64,000 bases of DNA from Pseudeuparius sepicola (taxonomy: Eukaryota; Arthropoda; Insecta; Coleoptera; Anthribidae). The notes under the pieces are model-generated. The model was not told where the DNA came from and did not search any database. It worked only from the letters and a program-made list of their open reading frames with translations. A program made the translations under genes and the position numbers. The stretch is taken from positions 58,073,949 to 58,137,948 of the forward strand of contig OY987298.1 of the NCBI GenBank assembly GCA_963920635.1, given 5' to 3'. Position 1 is the stretch's first letter, and the number at the start of each line of letters is the position of its first letter. Shown one piece after another: positions 35,101-45,300 of the stretch.

Positions 35101-35139
35101 CAAAATTGGGATATTGCTAGTATGATTAAGGGTTATTAA
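26140..35139 (+). CDS. PSMB4: Proteasome subunit beta type-4 (four exons)
   Basis: This is a non-catalytic beta subunit of the 20S proteasome core (Drosophila name Prosbeta7). Exons: 26140-26255, 26348-26554, 26610-26745 and 34828-35139. All introns are GT-AG, the phases agree, and the sum is 771 nt, 256 residues plus stop. The first ATG is followed by a second in frame at 26143, so the start may be either. The N-terminus has PPFWQNGPTPG, then the body has ATSIISLTYNNGVIIAGDLL, SYGSLARYRNCPRI, GAGGDYADFQY, WLTRIMYNRRSKFDPFWNN, CTGYGAHIATPLLR, LYYRDARSFPKYQ and NWDIASMIKGY. These are the conserved blocks of the family, at normal length. The first two introns are short; the third is 8082 bp and filled with transposons, so every transcript must splice across them. 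Confidence 0.96.
26761..27096. mobile_element. Mutator-like MITE fragment in PSMB4 intron 3
   Basis: The first ~110 bp (GTGGCTATTTATACGTCCG, then CTTGCGCTCTCATTGG and GAGTCACGTGAC) match the left arm of the complete element at 49379-50117. The fragment also contains the internal words of that family (GGTAATTATTTCCAATGATG). The right part is missing; a mariner-type element abuts at 27097. Confidence 0.7.
27766..28715 (-). pseudogene. mariner-type transposase, middle and C-terminal part
   Basis: Read on the minus strand it runs from PISEDERERILNYLRNNEKS (second helix-turn-helix) through KAFKILPVQRLFPGDAARR and the catalytic blocks IIWSDKATFTTAGIYNRKY, LIWQQDGAFFHNCG and RSPDLTPLDF to WGHLKNKVYKNRPKNVEEIK and a C-terminus at 27766. 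Frame changes near 28550, 28060 and 27965 break it. It is the same broad type as the 4311-5417 protein, but the terminal repeats differ, so it is a distinct family. Confidence 0.82.
28741..29004 (+). other. Unrecognised open frame inside the mariner-type element
   Basis: A plus-strand open frame (FPFWQTDSENGFLNARLNKA and onward) sits just upstream of the SWIM segment. Composition is protein-like but I recognise no domain. It could be an earlier part of the same captured gene or chance. Confidence 0.25.
29005..29485 (+). pseudogene. SWIM-type zinc-finger gene fragment
   Basis: The sequence reads LLLSYFERDTTMEANFVKAY, then in another frame LPKLDVFIVSDYFT and NSAEIRGVKTQR. It continues across a likely intron (GTAAGC near 29172 to TTTCAG at 29230) into SAARDM, then with another frame change DDSAVCYVHLKRHSG, KICPEHKVRYKNYAV and AECLDCAASQGGCKHSVAFL. 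The CxC...CxH-like end is a SWIM zinc finger. From memory this is a lineage found in many copies in insect genomes, often with a YqaJ-like nuclease domain, probably transposon-borne. Two frameshifts within about 200 bp mark it as dead. It lies opposite in strand to the surrounding transposase. Confidence 0.7.
29486..32330. other. Core of the mariner-type insert, no gene recognised
   Basis: Non-coding AT-rich DNA apart from an inverted repeat pair: 30497-30557 (TTTTTCTGAGTTTATAGG...) and 32068-32135 (ATGTTTTTTATTTTTCTGAG). A 14-bp-arm hairpin with GCGACAAGCTTTTT lies at 31059-31094. A segment of about 95 bp (with TATGACGTCA) is duplicated at 31140-31290. Confidence 0.45.
32332..32550 (-). pseudogene. 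mariner-type transposase, N-terminal part
   Basis: The minus-strand frame starts MFLKEECCDILEIFIKNDKR and runs to SFICKLYRRFRSTGSVISKR, the first helix-turn-helix of this transposase type. It stops being transposase-like after about residue 62, where the reading leads into A/T-rich DNA. The continuation is found 3.6 kb away at 28715. The first Met lies just inside the right terminal repeat, as expected. Confidence 0.75.
33169..33390. mobile_element. 222-bp TA-flanked MITE
   Basis: Ends CAGGTGGTCCAACTTTTATG and AGTTTTGAATCACCCTG next to TA, immediately downstream of the 6.1-kb mariner-type element. Confidence 0.65.
33544..33577. mobile_element. 34-bp palindromic scar, 7-bp duplication
   Basis: Left half CATAGAAGAATCTACTA (17 nt), right half CGCCAAATTCTTCTATG (17 nt), inverted copies over the outer 11 bases. 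Exact CCGATAC copies flank it (33537-33543 and 33578-33584). It lies in PSMB4 intron 3. Confidence 0.82.
34130..34330. repeat. Fragment of the 871-2424 repeat family
   Basis: Shares TTTATACTGAAAGATTG, ATAGGTAACAATT and TTGGCCGGGTTTTGAATAT with 1420-1530. Confidence 0.65.
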
Positions 35140-35177
35140 ATAATTAATAACATAAGGGTGTGGTATACTGGGTATGA

Positions 35178-35255
35178 CGAATCTTGATCCCTGCGACACA
35201 ATGGTCGACAATGCAATTTCCATTGTCGACCATCCTGACGCAGGGATCAGGATTC
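35178..35255. repeat. Strong hairpin in the likely PSMB4 3' UTR
   Basis: Arms of 35 nt (35179-35213 and 35221-35255) pair with only four mismatches around a loop of 7 nt; inner arms are ATGGTCGACAATG and CATTGTCGACCAT. It begins 39 nt after the PSMB4 stop and lies before the poly(A) signal, so it should be in the mRNA. Confidence 0.85.
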
Positions 35256-35304
35256 ATAGTATCGACTATAATGTTCTATGCAATTTTTGTATTATCACCA
35301 TTTA

Positions 35305-35310
35305 AATAAA
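35305..35310 (+). promoter_or_regulatory. Candidate poly(A) signal of PSMB4
   Basis: AATAAA, 166 bp after the stop codon, the first canonical hexamer downstream of the gene. Confidence 0.5.
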
Positions 35311-35487
35311 TTGTAAAAGGTGATCCTTTGAGTTTTTCATTTGATATCCTTTAGCCCTAGACATTTTGTTCAGTATTTTTGAGTGTTAATTACATTTGTT
35401 AAGGTAAATGAGAATATATTTACTCTTAAGTAGATTTTTCCAGAATGCCCTTTATAAACCATGTTGCACAGGTTGGTGATCTTTTTT

Positions 35488-36330
35488 AACCGACTTCAAA
35501 AAAGGAGGAGGTTATCAATTCGGTTGTATGTTTTTTTTATGTTTGTTACCTCAGAACTCCGTCATTTATAAACCGATTTGGACAATTCTTTTTTTATTTG
35601 AAAGGGTATACCTACAGAATGGTCCCATTTAAATTTGAAGAAAAAATTCCACTCCTAAGGGTGGACAAATAGGGGATGAAATTTCATATTGAACCGATTT
35701 CGATGATTCTTTTTTTATTAGAAAGGGGTTACCTTGGGGGTGGTCCCATTTAAATTTGAAGAGAAAAATTTCAATCTAAGGGTGCCCATAGCGTTTATGA
35801 AAATATTATAGACAACCAGGAAAGCAAACTAATCTAAATCCTAAGGGTGGACAAATAGGGGATGGAATTTAATATTGGACCGATTTCGATAAGTATTTCT
35901 TAATAATTCACTAAAAAATAAGAAATGAAAAAATTTTAACAAAAAAATTAAAACAGAGTAGACTTAAAAAATTTGCCCGTATGCAAATTCCACTTAAAAT
36001 TAAAAAAAAACAACAACAAAACAACACCGACTTCACAAATTTGCCCGTATGCACATTTCAACTAAAATTTTGGAAATATTTCTCTTTCTAAATTGAGTTA
36101 CCTATTTTTGGAGTCGGTGACAGTAAGTTTATATGATGTATGTATACATATAAGGAATTTAAATTCCTTGCCTTGACTGTCACCAAATCCAAAGATAACT
36201 CAATTTAGAAAGAGAAAGATATTTCCAAAATTTTAGTTGAAATGTGCATACGGGCAAATTTGTGTTATTTTTTTATTATTATTTTAAGTGGAGTGTGCAT
36301 AGGGGCAAATTTTTGAAGTCGGTTTTAATT
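35488..36330. repeat. Dispersed insect repeat with CCGACTTC ends and internal tandem units
   Basis: Starts TTAACCGACTTCAAAAAAGG and ends TTTTTGAAGTCGGTTTTAA, an inverted pair. Inside, a unit of about 115 bp with GGTCCCATTTAAATTTGAAG is repeated at about 35571, 35690 and, partly, 35830. A second inverted pair (CAAATTTGCCCGTATGCA mirrored) spans 36035-36265 with the perfect palindrome AAGGAATTTAAATTCCTT at 36151. From memory, the GACTTCAAAAAAGGAGGAGG start is common in insect genomes, notably Lepidoptera. Confidence 0.6.
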
Positions 36331-36371
36331 TTTTTGTTAAATTTTTTTTTATTGCGCTTTGCCTATGGTAT

Positions 36372-36472
36372 TACTGTACGTAGCCACGGAAAATATACGC
36401 GTATATTTTCTGTGGTACGTAGCACAGAAAATATACGCTACGCGGATATTTTCTGTGGTACGTAGTATTGCC
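36372..36472. repeat. Palindrome cluster of GAAAATATACGC words
   Basis: GTACGTAGCCACGGAAAATA and its complement flank a CGCG centre at about 36401. Two further half-units (CACAGAAAATATACGC, GGATATTTTCTGTGG) follow at once. Confidence 0.65.
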
Positions 36473-36809
36473 AGTCTAGCTCATACAATGTGTTCGTAAA
36501 AAATAAAAAAAAGTAAAGAAGAAATTCGGGATTCTTCTCCATTTTGTCGATCCCCCTTGGGAAAACAAACTCCATTTTAACATTTTCTTATAATCGGAAG
36601 CATCATATCCTCCATTCTTAATTCATAATTATAGTCCAATTAAGATGTCAGTTTTGCAAAAAATAACAAACAGTATTATTTCTTTAGGATTGCTTGGAGA
36701 TCACACTTGAACTCCTGGTATGAATTGCGTTATATTAGGGTTTCTTAAACAATAGGGGTGGTTTCCTAAACATTTTTTAGAACAAAATGTACCTAATACA
36801 AGTTGTAGG

Positions 36810-37160
36810 GGATCAAAGTATACTAAAATATTTATACTGAAAGATTGCGCTGCTATTTATAGGTAACAATTTCGCAATGTGTACGAAAAGTTAAATGTTA
36901 AATGGGCCTTTCTTGGCAGTGTTTTTAATATTTGGTCACTTTTGACGGGCGATGGCTCCGCGCATGGATAAGAAATATATGGCTCCGCGTCTGACGTTTG
37001 AACATAGCCGACCTCGGCTATGGTTTGATGTTTACATCTCACCAAGTCCCGCTTATTGAAAAAAACGCGTACAATAATGGGCTACTTCAGTGCCGAATTC
37101 TGAGCTTTTATAATGACGATTTTGAGACACTTCACTGCCGATTTCAAGAAAAATAATTTA
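36810..37160. repeat. Fragment of the 871-2424 repeat family
   Basis: Shares CTAAAATATTTATACTGAAA, GTTTGATGTTTACATCTC and the GACACTTCACTGCCGATTTC end with 1420-1690. It shows that this family is dispersed at three places here. Confidence 0.7.
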
Positions 37161-37695
37161 TTTCTTTAGAAAAAACAACAAATGTTTGCCCAAACAAAAT
37201 AAAAAGCAAAACTTAAATAATAAACATAACAAAACAAAATCACCAAAAGAAACAATAATTCTTTACATTTAAAAAATAATGTAGGTAAAAAAAAGATAGA
37301 ACCAAGAGAAACAACTACTCCGAGGGCTAATACCCCTACCGGCATTGAACTACACCATTGGTTCTCGATTTTCGTTGGGAATAAACATTGCAGATCAAAG
37401 TTTTCTCCTTCACCAACGTAACGTCAAAGATACTGCTATCTTTGTTGGGACATGTCCTGACATGCTGCAGGCACAATGATCCCAGCCAGCCCATTACCGG
37501 TTTCATCCTCTTTGGGAATTATGCCTACGTCCATCTGATGATCTTCTCTCTTTTCGCGCAAACATATTTACTTTAATAGGGCTAAATTTTAGTCTGCCTT
37601 GGACCATATTGGCACCTACGTAACCAAGTTTTAATTCCTTTAAGTAAAGAAAAATTTATTTCCGCCGATGCATTATACGCCATACGCCATTGAAT
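37161..37695. other. No gene recognised
   Basis: A-rich at first, then mixed sequence without a supportable feature. Confidence 0.35.
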
Positions 37696-37703
37696 ATATA
37701 AGA

Positions 37704-37776
37704 CATGGCCTCCTACGATTTACGGCTCCCTTCGGCGTCCTTTCGCCGAAGAAGCCGTAAATCGTAGGAGGCCATG
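37704..37776. mobile_element. 73-bp near-perfect foldback with 8-bp duplication
   Basis: Arms of 33-34 nt (start CATGGCCTCCTACGATTTAC) pair with one bulge and one mismatch around a 6-nt loop TCCTTT. Exact ATATAAGA copies flank it (37696-37703 and 37777-37784). The base composition is much more GC-rich than its surroundings. Size and flanks show it is an insertion, not a host inverted repeat. Confidence 0.85.
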
Positions 37777-38299
37777 ATATAAGAAATACCAAATACTAAA
37801 TACGCCTCCTATAGGCTCAATGCTAAACTAGTCTATGGACCATGCCAGGCTAGCAGGTATGTGCTAGCATCGTTCACATGGTGACGATGACGATGGCCCA
37901 TATTTATATTAGTTCGCATAGTCCCGTCGGAGCGTTGGCATCCAGTGTTGTTTCTGGGCCGTCCTGGGGTTTTTTTTCAATAGTGCATTTGGTGACATTG
38001 GAATTGTGCCGTTTTGGCGCGCGAATTGTGCAAAATTTAAATTTGAGAAAATAAGCTCAGGAAAATAAACAATAAGCAGAGCCATATTGAATAAGGATTC
38101 GGAACCTTAATCAATGGCAGAGCATAAAATACTCTGTTATTTACTCGTATTATAACATAAGCTGTTACCTTTCCATGTAGCGATTCATGTTTCATATTAT
38201 GTAGAGGTGTAGATCAGAGAGAAAATCACATACCTATATAAATATAATACATATACGGCGCAAAAGAGACGACCGACCGGGGAACTTTTCAATCAAGGA

Positions 38300-39025
38300 C
38301 GGCGGCCATTTGTACCCTTATTTAAGGCGGGAATTTTAAAACGCTTAAAATTAAATCCATAAAACCCGGTTTCTCAGGATTTTCTTAGCGTTAAGGTGAA
38401 CTGTAAGTAAACCCTTAACGACTAACAATAACAATGGTCGTATACTTAACGCTAAGAAGTAGGTAGATAGAAACCGATTCTAAGCATTTCATTGCTCCAA
38501 ATATGTAAGTATAACACATAACACAAAATGACTGTATTTTACTCACACAAGAAAGCAAAACGTAAAAAAAGGCAGCTGTATAAATTATACAACTTCAAGG
38601 TAGAATTATTTTTATTTAAAAAACGCAATAGGTACTCTGTAAAATCTAATGCAGCAAAAATACCTACCTATAATAGATATTATTTTGTACAGAAGTAATA
38701 ACTTAGTTACCTGTAAAATTTAATATAACTTTCAGGAGGCACCAGTCTTTTGAGATTTTTGTAATTCTTTACAAAGCAAGCCATTGTTCTCGTCTAGTCG
38801 TAATAATCCACATACCTATAGGTATGTGTAATAATCACAGCAAAACACTTTGTTCTATGTAAGCACTACACTGTCACTAAAAAACGGTTAGTAAAAGGCT
38901 ATATTCGAAATACCTAGATAACAAAAACTTGTGGGAAAACTGAAAACGAGCAGGGAAAACGAATAAACACAAAACAGCTGTTCCGATAAATGTCAATATA
39001 AGGGTACAAATGGCGGCATCATGCA
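38300..39025. mobile_element. Inverted-repeat MITE
   Basis: GGCCATTTGTACCCTTAT near the left end is mirrored by ATAAGGGTACAAATGGCGGC near 39005. A smaller inverted pair (CTTAGCGTTAAG and CTTAACGCTAAG) lies at 38388-38458. No clear target duplication. It contains the 20-bp palindrome at 38809. Confidence 0.55.
38809..38828. mobile_element. 20-bp palindromic scar, 8-bp duplication
   Basis: The perfect palindrome CACATACCTATAGGTATGTG is flanked by exact TAATAATC copies (38801-38808 and 38829-38836). Confidence 0.7.
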
Positions 39026-40480
39026 TCCGCCTTTACTATGACCCGCGCACTAGCGTGCGCAGACGGTTAAAAATCGGTATAGGTATGTGGAGAAAATAGA
39101 AAATAATTTTTGACTGACTGAGGTTTTCAAGAAAGAGAAACAAAACATAGAAATACATAAGTTAGGTTCCTTATATTCTTCTTAATTCGGTTGAACGGGC
39201 TTAGCTGCTGAGCGCTGAGGCTATCATCCAGACTGCCGGGCCTTCAAAGCAACTTTTGATATTCAAGGTAACCGCACCGCGGGTAGTCAAATTGTGCCGA
39301 TTTACTTACAGAGGTGCCACTGTGCATTATATAAGTCAACTGTTCACCTTTTGGCACAATTGTGCAGTCAGGAACAACACTGTTGGCATCTTAAATTCAG
39401 TCGAGTATTGCTTATCGGGAAACTGGCAAGTGGCAAGTAGGTATGCTCAAAAATTTTCTTGCCGTTAATTGTCGCGATGCGACTTCGTACTGGTGTTGCC
39501 AGAGCAAGTTTATTATTGAGAAACTGAGGAAAATATACTAAAAACGCTCTTTAATTGTACACTAGATTGTGACAGAGGTAAATATTTCATGTCCCTAGAA
39601 TTCCCTAAAAGGCGGCCATATTGATATTATTGATAGGATAGGTGACGGAGGACAGGGCCGTAATCAATCAATTTACATTTTACACACACGAATCACACGC
39701 GGGAATCCTAAATTTAAATAGATAGAAATTAACATTGAACTCTGTTATTTGAAGCATGGAAAAAGGCTATATACCTAGTTATAGTTTCTGTGTTGTTAGG
39801 TTAGAACCACAGACACAGAGATCGAATATCAAGGTTCAAGTTAGGCATCTGTCACAATTGTGCTGACATTTTCTGCCGGACATGCTAAATACGTCCCTGT
39901 ATAGGGGCCCAAAACATTACCGCCAACCTTGTACTACCAAATTAAAAAATGCCATTTCTAGTGTACAATTGAAGGGCGTTTTTAGATTACCTAATAATAC
40001 TCCGGTTATAAAAATGGTTGTAGATAGAGGCGGGAGCGGTCCCTCTTCCTGTATCCGCCACTGAATGATCTTGTAAACATTTTTTTTACAAAAAATGACC
40101 TTAATAAAAGGTTTTGGGATGAACTTTTTTTGTATCAGGGCATTATTTTTAATTAATGTTTGTCATATAATGCCCTGTATTAGAGACACAAACAAATTGT
40201 TAGAAAAAGTTGACCAGAACTTTATCCTCTAAAACTTTTAAAAAGGTCAACACAGATATGCAGATACAAATGTTAGTACCTATAAAGGCGAAATTGAATT
40301 CCTTGTTAAAAATAACATTCTTTTCTTATTCTGTTCAGGCATAATATGCACTAAGCATAGACAAAGGAGTCCCTCTATACATACCTACATCTTGTGTGAC
40401 AAATTTGGTTTGTTATTATAAATTAAAAAATAAAAATATTTTTTCGAAAATTTTAACGCCCTGTATCTCACAAATGAAAA
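39026..40480. other. No gene recognised
   Basis: Mixed sequence. No domain or complete element could be supported. Scattered pieces such as CGCCCTGTATCTCA at 40456 look like old MITE fragments. Confidence 0.35.
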
Positions 40481-40488
40481 ACTTTTAG

Positions 40489-40668
40489 CGTTGACTGACG
40501 TGTTAATAAAGACTGCTCACGGCTGTCATGTTTGACAGTTCTCTGGCTCACCATGCGCTTCCCGGAGACAAAATACAATGCAAAATACATTGTTGACCAT
40601 AGGCGCCATCTTCTTTCCGGGACATGAAGCTATAGCCGTGAGAAGTCTTATTAATACGTCCGTCAACG
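40489..40668. mobile_element. 180-bp element with CGTTGAC ends, 7-bp duplication
   Basis: Starts CGTTGACTGACGTGTTAATA and ends TTAATACGTCCGTCAACG; inverted repeats of about 38 bp with few mismatches. Exact CTTTTAG copies flank it (40482-40488 and 40669-40675). It is the longest member here of the family whose scars are at 13389 and 51343. No coding capacity. Confidence 0.85.
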
Positions 40669-40816
40669 CTTTTAGGACTTATGATCTCTCTTATTGCTCT
40701 TATTAGACCAACCCACCTTGAAATAGGTGAATAGGTGTTTCAATCTCAATGGTTGCGTTCAATGCGCTCCCAAATCTGTGATCGCTGCCAGCGCTTTACG
40801 TCAATGTGCATTGAAC

Positions 40817-40844
40817 CGGCACCGTCGCAATTGCGACGGTGCCG
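40817..40844. mobile_element. 28-bp perfect palindrome, 7-bp duplication
   Basis: CGGCACCGTCGCAA is followed by its exact reverse complement. Exact ATTGAAC copies flank it (40810-40816 and 40845-40851). Confidence 0.85.
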
Positions 40845-40860
40845 ATTGAACGGGCAGAAA

Positions 40861-40878
40861 CCAAGGTACTAACCTTGG
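40861..40878. mobile_element. 18-bp palindromic scar, 7-bp duplication
   Basis: CCAAGGT is followed by ACTAACCTTGG, whose reverse complement CCAAGGTTAGT is the start of the element at 41062. Exact GCAGAAA copies flank it (40854-40860 and 40879-40885). Confidence 0.75.
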
Positions 40879-41061
40879 GCAGAAACGACAGACGCTAGCT
40901 ATCGCTGCTAAAATCACAAAATATATAGGTTAGCTAAAATGGTAAAATATCGACACAGATATTCAAGTTATTTTAAAAACGGAAATAGAAAATACCGAAA
41001 ATAAATACATAAACATAACCTACAAAAAAAACACCAGTAGTTATAAATTGGTCGTTCAACG

Positions 41062-41517
41062 CCAAGGTTAGTGGAGAGAAGGTTGAACGGTAACTTTTCG
41101 GTTCACGCGATGACGTCACATATGGATATCGTGCGCATATAATATTAGCATGTATGTGGCTTGTACGCCGGCAAGGTTAGTAAAGAGCTAAATATCAGGA
41201 TAATAATATCTAATTATTTGTTTTACAATACACCTGCATGATTTTTATGTTTTAATTAAGGTAATACACTATAAAAATATATCTATAAAACTGTCCAAAG
41301 ATAGTGTAATTATCGCCACACACGTTTAAACAAACAAGCTAAAATCGAGGTTATTTAAATGAGCTAAAACCAGAGAACGCTAATAACCATCTGAATGCTG
41401 AATGCATGTAAACTCAAAGCAATGTATCCATTTTATCCACATGTGACGTCACAGCCTTCCCCTCCCCGCTCGCCTCACCCGAGTTAACGTTCAACCTGTT
41501 CTCTCTACTAACCTTGG
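41062..41517. mobile_element. 456-bp element with CCAAGG ends, 7-bp duplication
   Basis: Starts CCAAGGTTAGTGGAGAGAAG and ends CTCTCTACTAACCTTGG. Flanks are TTCAACG (41055-41061) and TTCAACA (41518-41524), one mismatch. Subterminal TGACGTCAC words occur on both sides. No coding capacity. Confidence 0.75.
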
Positions 41518-41524
41518 TTCAACA

Positions 41525-42330
41525 CCTCTATCTACGCCAATCTATGGTTCAACGTACCACCCCAGAAAAGGACGAATCAGAAGTGGCACTTGCTTTCGGC
41601 GCCTTTGATGTCGCGGTTCCAATTTCCCCTCTCGCGCATAGGAAATGAACTCTCCGCCGTTGACATCTGCGCATTGGCCACGCCCACCGTATTTTGGACA
41701 GAGTAGAACTTGCCCATTGCGTTGGCACGATCAGGTCCGGGCTATAGAAAATTTTGTGTTTTATATAGCAAAATTAATTTTTAGAATAGTAAAGTTTTTT
41801 CTGGGATTAGATCTAGTTAAATTTGAATCTCCAGAAGTGATTTTAAGTAGGTATTTTACTGACGAAAAAAATATAAATAATATTTTACTAAAGAGAAAAA
41901 TACTTTTTTTTATTGTACATGGAAATTTCACAATATTTCCTCTTTATTATTTTATACTTACCTATATTAATTAGAAACAACTATGATTTAGGTTCAAGTG
42001 AACTATTCTACTTGGGTGGTTGAAATATTACAATATTTCAATCGACTTGCGTCCAAACTCATAGCTTGGCAATTAATTTGTTTTTTTTATATAGATCCAT
42101 AACAATTATTGTTTGCAAAATTGGTTGACCTTCGTATCACTGGTAGTAAAAAAAGGTTATTTATCAAAAATGTTTATTACTAAAATCTATAAAAAAAATT
42201 CAAAAACAATAGCACATAAAATATAATACCTATAAATACAAAAGATATTATAAACTACTTACGTACATATTATGCACATGCACACTATACATTATCAACT
42301 TAGCCTAATTTTTAAAAATAATGACCCCTG
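41525..42330. other. No gene recognised
   Basis: Contains a short palindromic stretch (GAAATATTACAATATTTC near 42023). The 3' terminus of the P-type element downstream must lie somewhere near here but I could not identify its terminal repeat. Confidence 0.35.
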
Positions 42331-42337
42331 GCAGCAC

Positions 42338-45300
42338 TTATAAATGTAAATTTCGAAGTTTATAATTTTTATTAGTTTTATTAGAAACAATATCACAATT
42401 TAAAAATTTTAAAGAAGAATAGATTCTAAATCTTACATAAAGGGATAATAAATAGGCATGATTAAAACTAGGGCATGGATGTTGATATGAAATGTTTTGC
42501 AGCTTATTTTTTAATTTCACACCAACATTTTCTTCTAAAGCAAACTTTGGAAAGAGGGTACAAAAATTAACTTCGAGAGTTTTAATATAATTTAGGAAAT
42601 TATCAGGAGGTGAAAATAAATGTCCAAAGGTTTCGTTACCACTTGATTTGTATGCTTTAAAATAAGTAAACAAATCAGTATCCCCTAATGTATGATGTTT
42701 ACAATATTTAATACAAACTTCACATGAATGTTGTTCCAAGCACTTTCTTAATAAATATCCACAAACATATGATATACTATTTGATTCATGTAGTTCGAAA
42801 TCAATATAATCTGGTGCCACCGAACTTAAATCAGAAAAAATAGATCTTGCATTTCCCACAACAACTTTGTTGTAAATTTGTGTATGTTCGGTGGTTACGT
42901 ATGACAATAATAAATCAAAATCCTCAATACAATTAGCCCCATCCGCGTGTTGGAAATAATTTAAACAAAATGATTTTTTGAAAGCCCTTTCGCATTGGAT
43001 GGGGGTTGGATTCAAGCAATTTCCCCCTTGCTGCCTAATAGTGCCGAAAAACTTTTCGAGACAATCTTGATTTAAGCGTCGAGTGTATAAGGAACTAAAC
43101 TCTAAACAATGAAATTTTTCCCAAAGACCTAAAAATGAATTTATTGTGATTTGCCACCCTTTCAAAAATTTAACTTTATTGGTAACCTCTATATTTTGTT
43201 TTAAAATTTTAATATTCTCAAAATATGTAAACATTTCCTTTAAAAAATCGACTTGGTAATCTGCTCCTTTGAAAGGTCTATTGTACTTGTATTACTGCCT
43301 GATATTTTTGAGGAATTTAAGATATCAAATAACTTATCAATTTTTTCTACAAATGACACTGTAGCGTTTGCCAAAGGGGGGAATTGTCCGAATTCAATAA
43401 AGGAATTAAGTGCCGCAGCTACCATTGCGCTGAAAACTTGGACGGCTAAACTAACCTTCAGTTTTTTAAAAGGATTCGAATTAATGTGTTCATCTGTAAA
43501 TTTTGGACACAGCCGAAGAGCCAAAGGCTTATGTTTTTGTTTATTATAAATTTGGTCAATACCTATACGTTTTATTTGTACATCCTTCAGAGGTTTCGAA
43601 TGTGTAATTGAAAAAATTATTTCGTGTTGATTTTAAGAGATGCGGCACATCAAAAATATAAAATATTTTTTCGCTATCGACATAAAAATGTGAAGAGTTT
43701 GGAGAGATACCAACTGATTTTGAAAATTGTACAAAATTTGATCCTTGATCAGACACTAACGCACTTACTAGTAATCCTACAGATTTAAGTTTCCTTATTG
43801 CTTCAAAAATAATAAATTTTAATTCCTCCCCTGAACAAGTATCAATAAAGAAATAAGCAACTGGTTTCTTCCACTTAGCAAATATTGCTCTAGCCATAAT
43901 AGCTAAAACATATTTAGCAGGAGCATATCTTTTTTCCTTCAATGTATTATGAAAGCCAACAATGGTATCGGAAGATCTATTGTAAAATAAAAACATTTTT
44001 AATGACATTTCGTCAATACAAAGAATGCACTGTTTTAAAGAACCCTCTAAATTTGTAGCTTTTGATTTAATAACCTCAAAAATGAAACTGTTAAGACCTG
44101 CAGTTATATGCCATTTGCTAGTTATTCTTTGAAGAGTGCTTTTAGATGGCAAATAAAGTGGTTTCATTAAAAATCTATAAGCATTTGGGCTTAGAAAATA
44201 AATTGTTAAGGAAAATTGTTTCATATCTGAAGAGTAACGATATCCCTGTGGATCTTTTTTGGGATTTTCTAAATAATGCCTTACAAATAGTAGCATTGAA
44301 GCAGACAGTTTTTTCTCACAAATGGCAAGAAATTGTTCGTCATTTATTTCAGTGTCGGCACTGTCGACAGCTTGCTCCAACTTCGGATGCAACTTTCTTT
44401 GGAGTTTTTTTATTTGTAACTTTAATGAATGCTTTCTCGGACTATGTGCACTCAAACTAAGAGAAGTTTGTTGACTAGCATCTAAAAATAGAATTATTCA
44501 ATAACAAAATAAGTAATACAAAAAATTACAATATATGTACACACACCCATATAATATGGAATCACTTAATATTTATTACAATTTATATTGTCGGGTTTTT
44601 CATATTTAACTGTTTTTGTTAGTAAACACTTTTGACTTTCCATGACATATAATTTTTTTGACAAAAAAAATTATCGCAAATAATGCGTGATGTCATATAA
44701 GTTTGGGTGTGTATACTATAATAACAGTTTGTGAATATAGATCATTACCTTTTAATGCAACTGAAAATTCGGTAATGCTGTGGAGATCGTCTATAGGTGA
44801 CTATGACAGATGGGGTGTACTTGGTTGATCCAAAGGTTGAGCGATCGAGACTGGTTGATCAATTCTCGTTGAGGTTCTAACAAAGTCAAATTGCTGCATA
44901 CAGACACAGAAGGACTCTGTGAAGAAGCCTCATCGATATAACCTAGTAAAAAAAATTAAATGCAGCAAAATTACAAGTATCAGCAAAAAATACATATTAT
45001 TATCTAATAATGAAGGGGTAATTATGGGGTCAAAATGTCAAGAAAATCGGGCGGTGCATACACTAATTTCCATAATTACCAATGAAGGTACTAACATGAT
45101 GAGAACACAGTTGGTATTGCTGTTTTCTTTAGCCCAAACTTCGACTGGTTTGCAAACATACTATTTTCAAAGTGCATTGAACAAACTTTATAATTAATAA
45201 AAAGCTGTGTGGGTGTCTTTTCTAACAAATCCTGCCTTCCACACTTTCTCGTCCATGCATAACACCTTGAAAAAAAATTAAAAACCATAGTTAGGTAGGT

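Noticed and set aside
34876..35223. 115-codon minus-strand open frame
   Set aside because: Antisense shadow of the last PSMB4 exon.
37704..37776. Precursor microRNA
   Set aside because: Pairing is too perfect, the loop is only 6 nt, and 8-bp duplications show an inserted element. Small RNAs could still come from it, but a microRNA gene is not supported.
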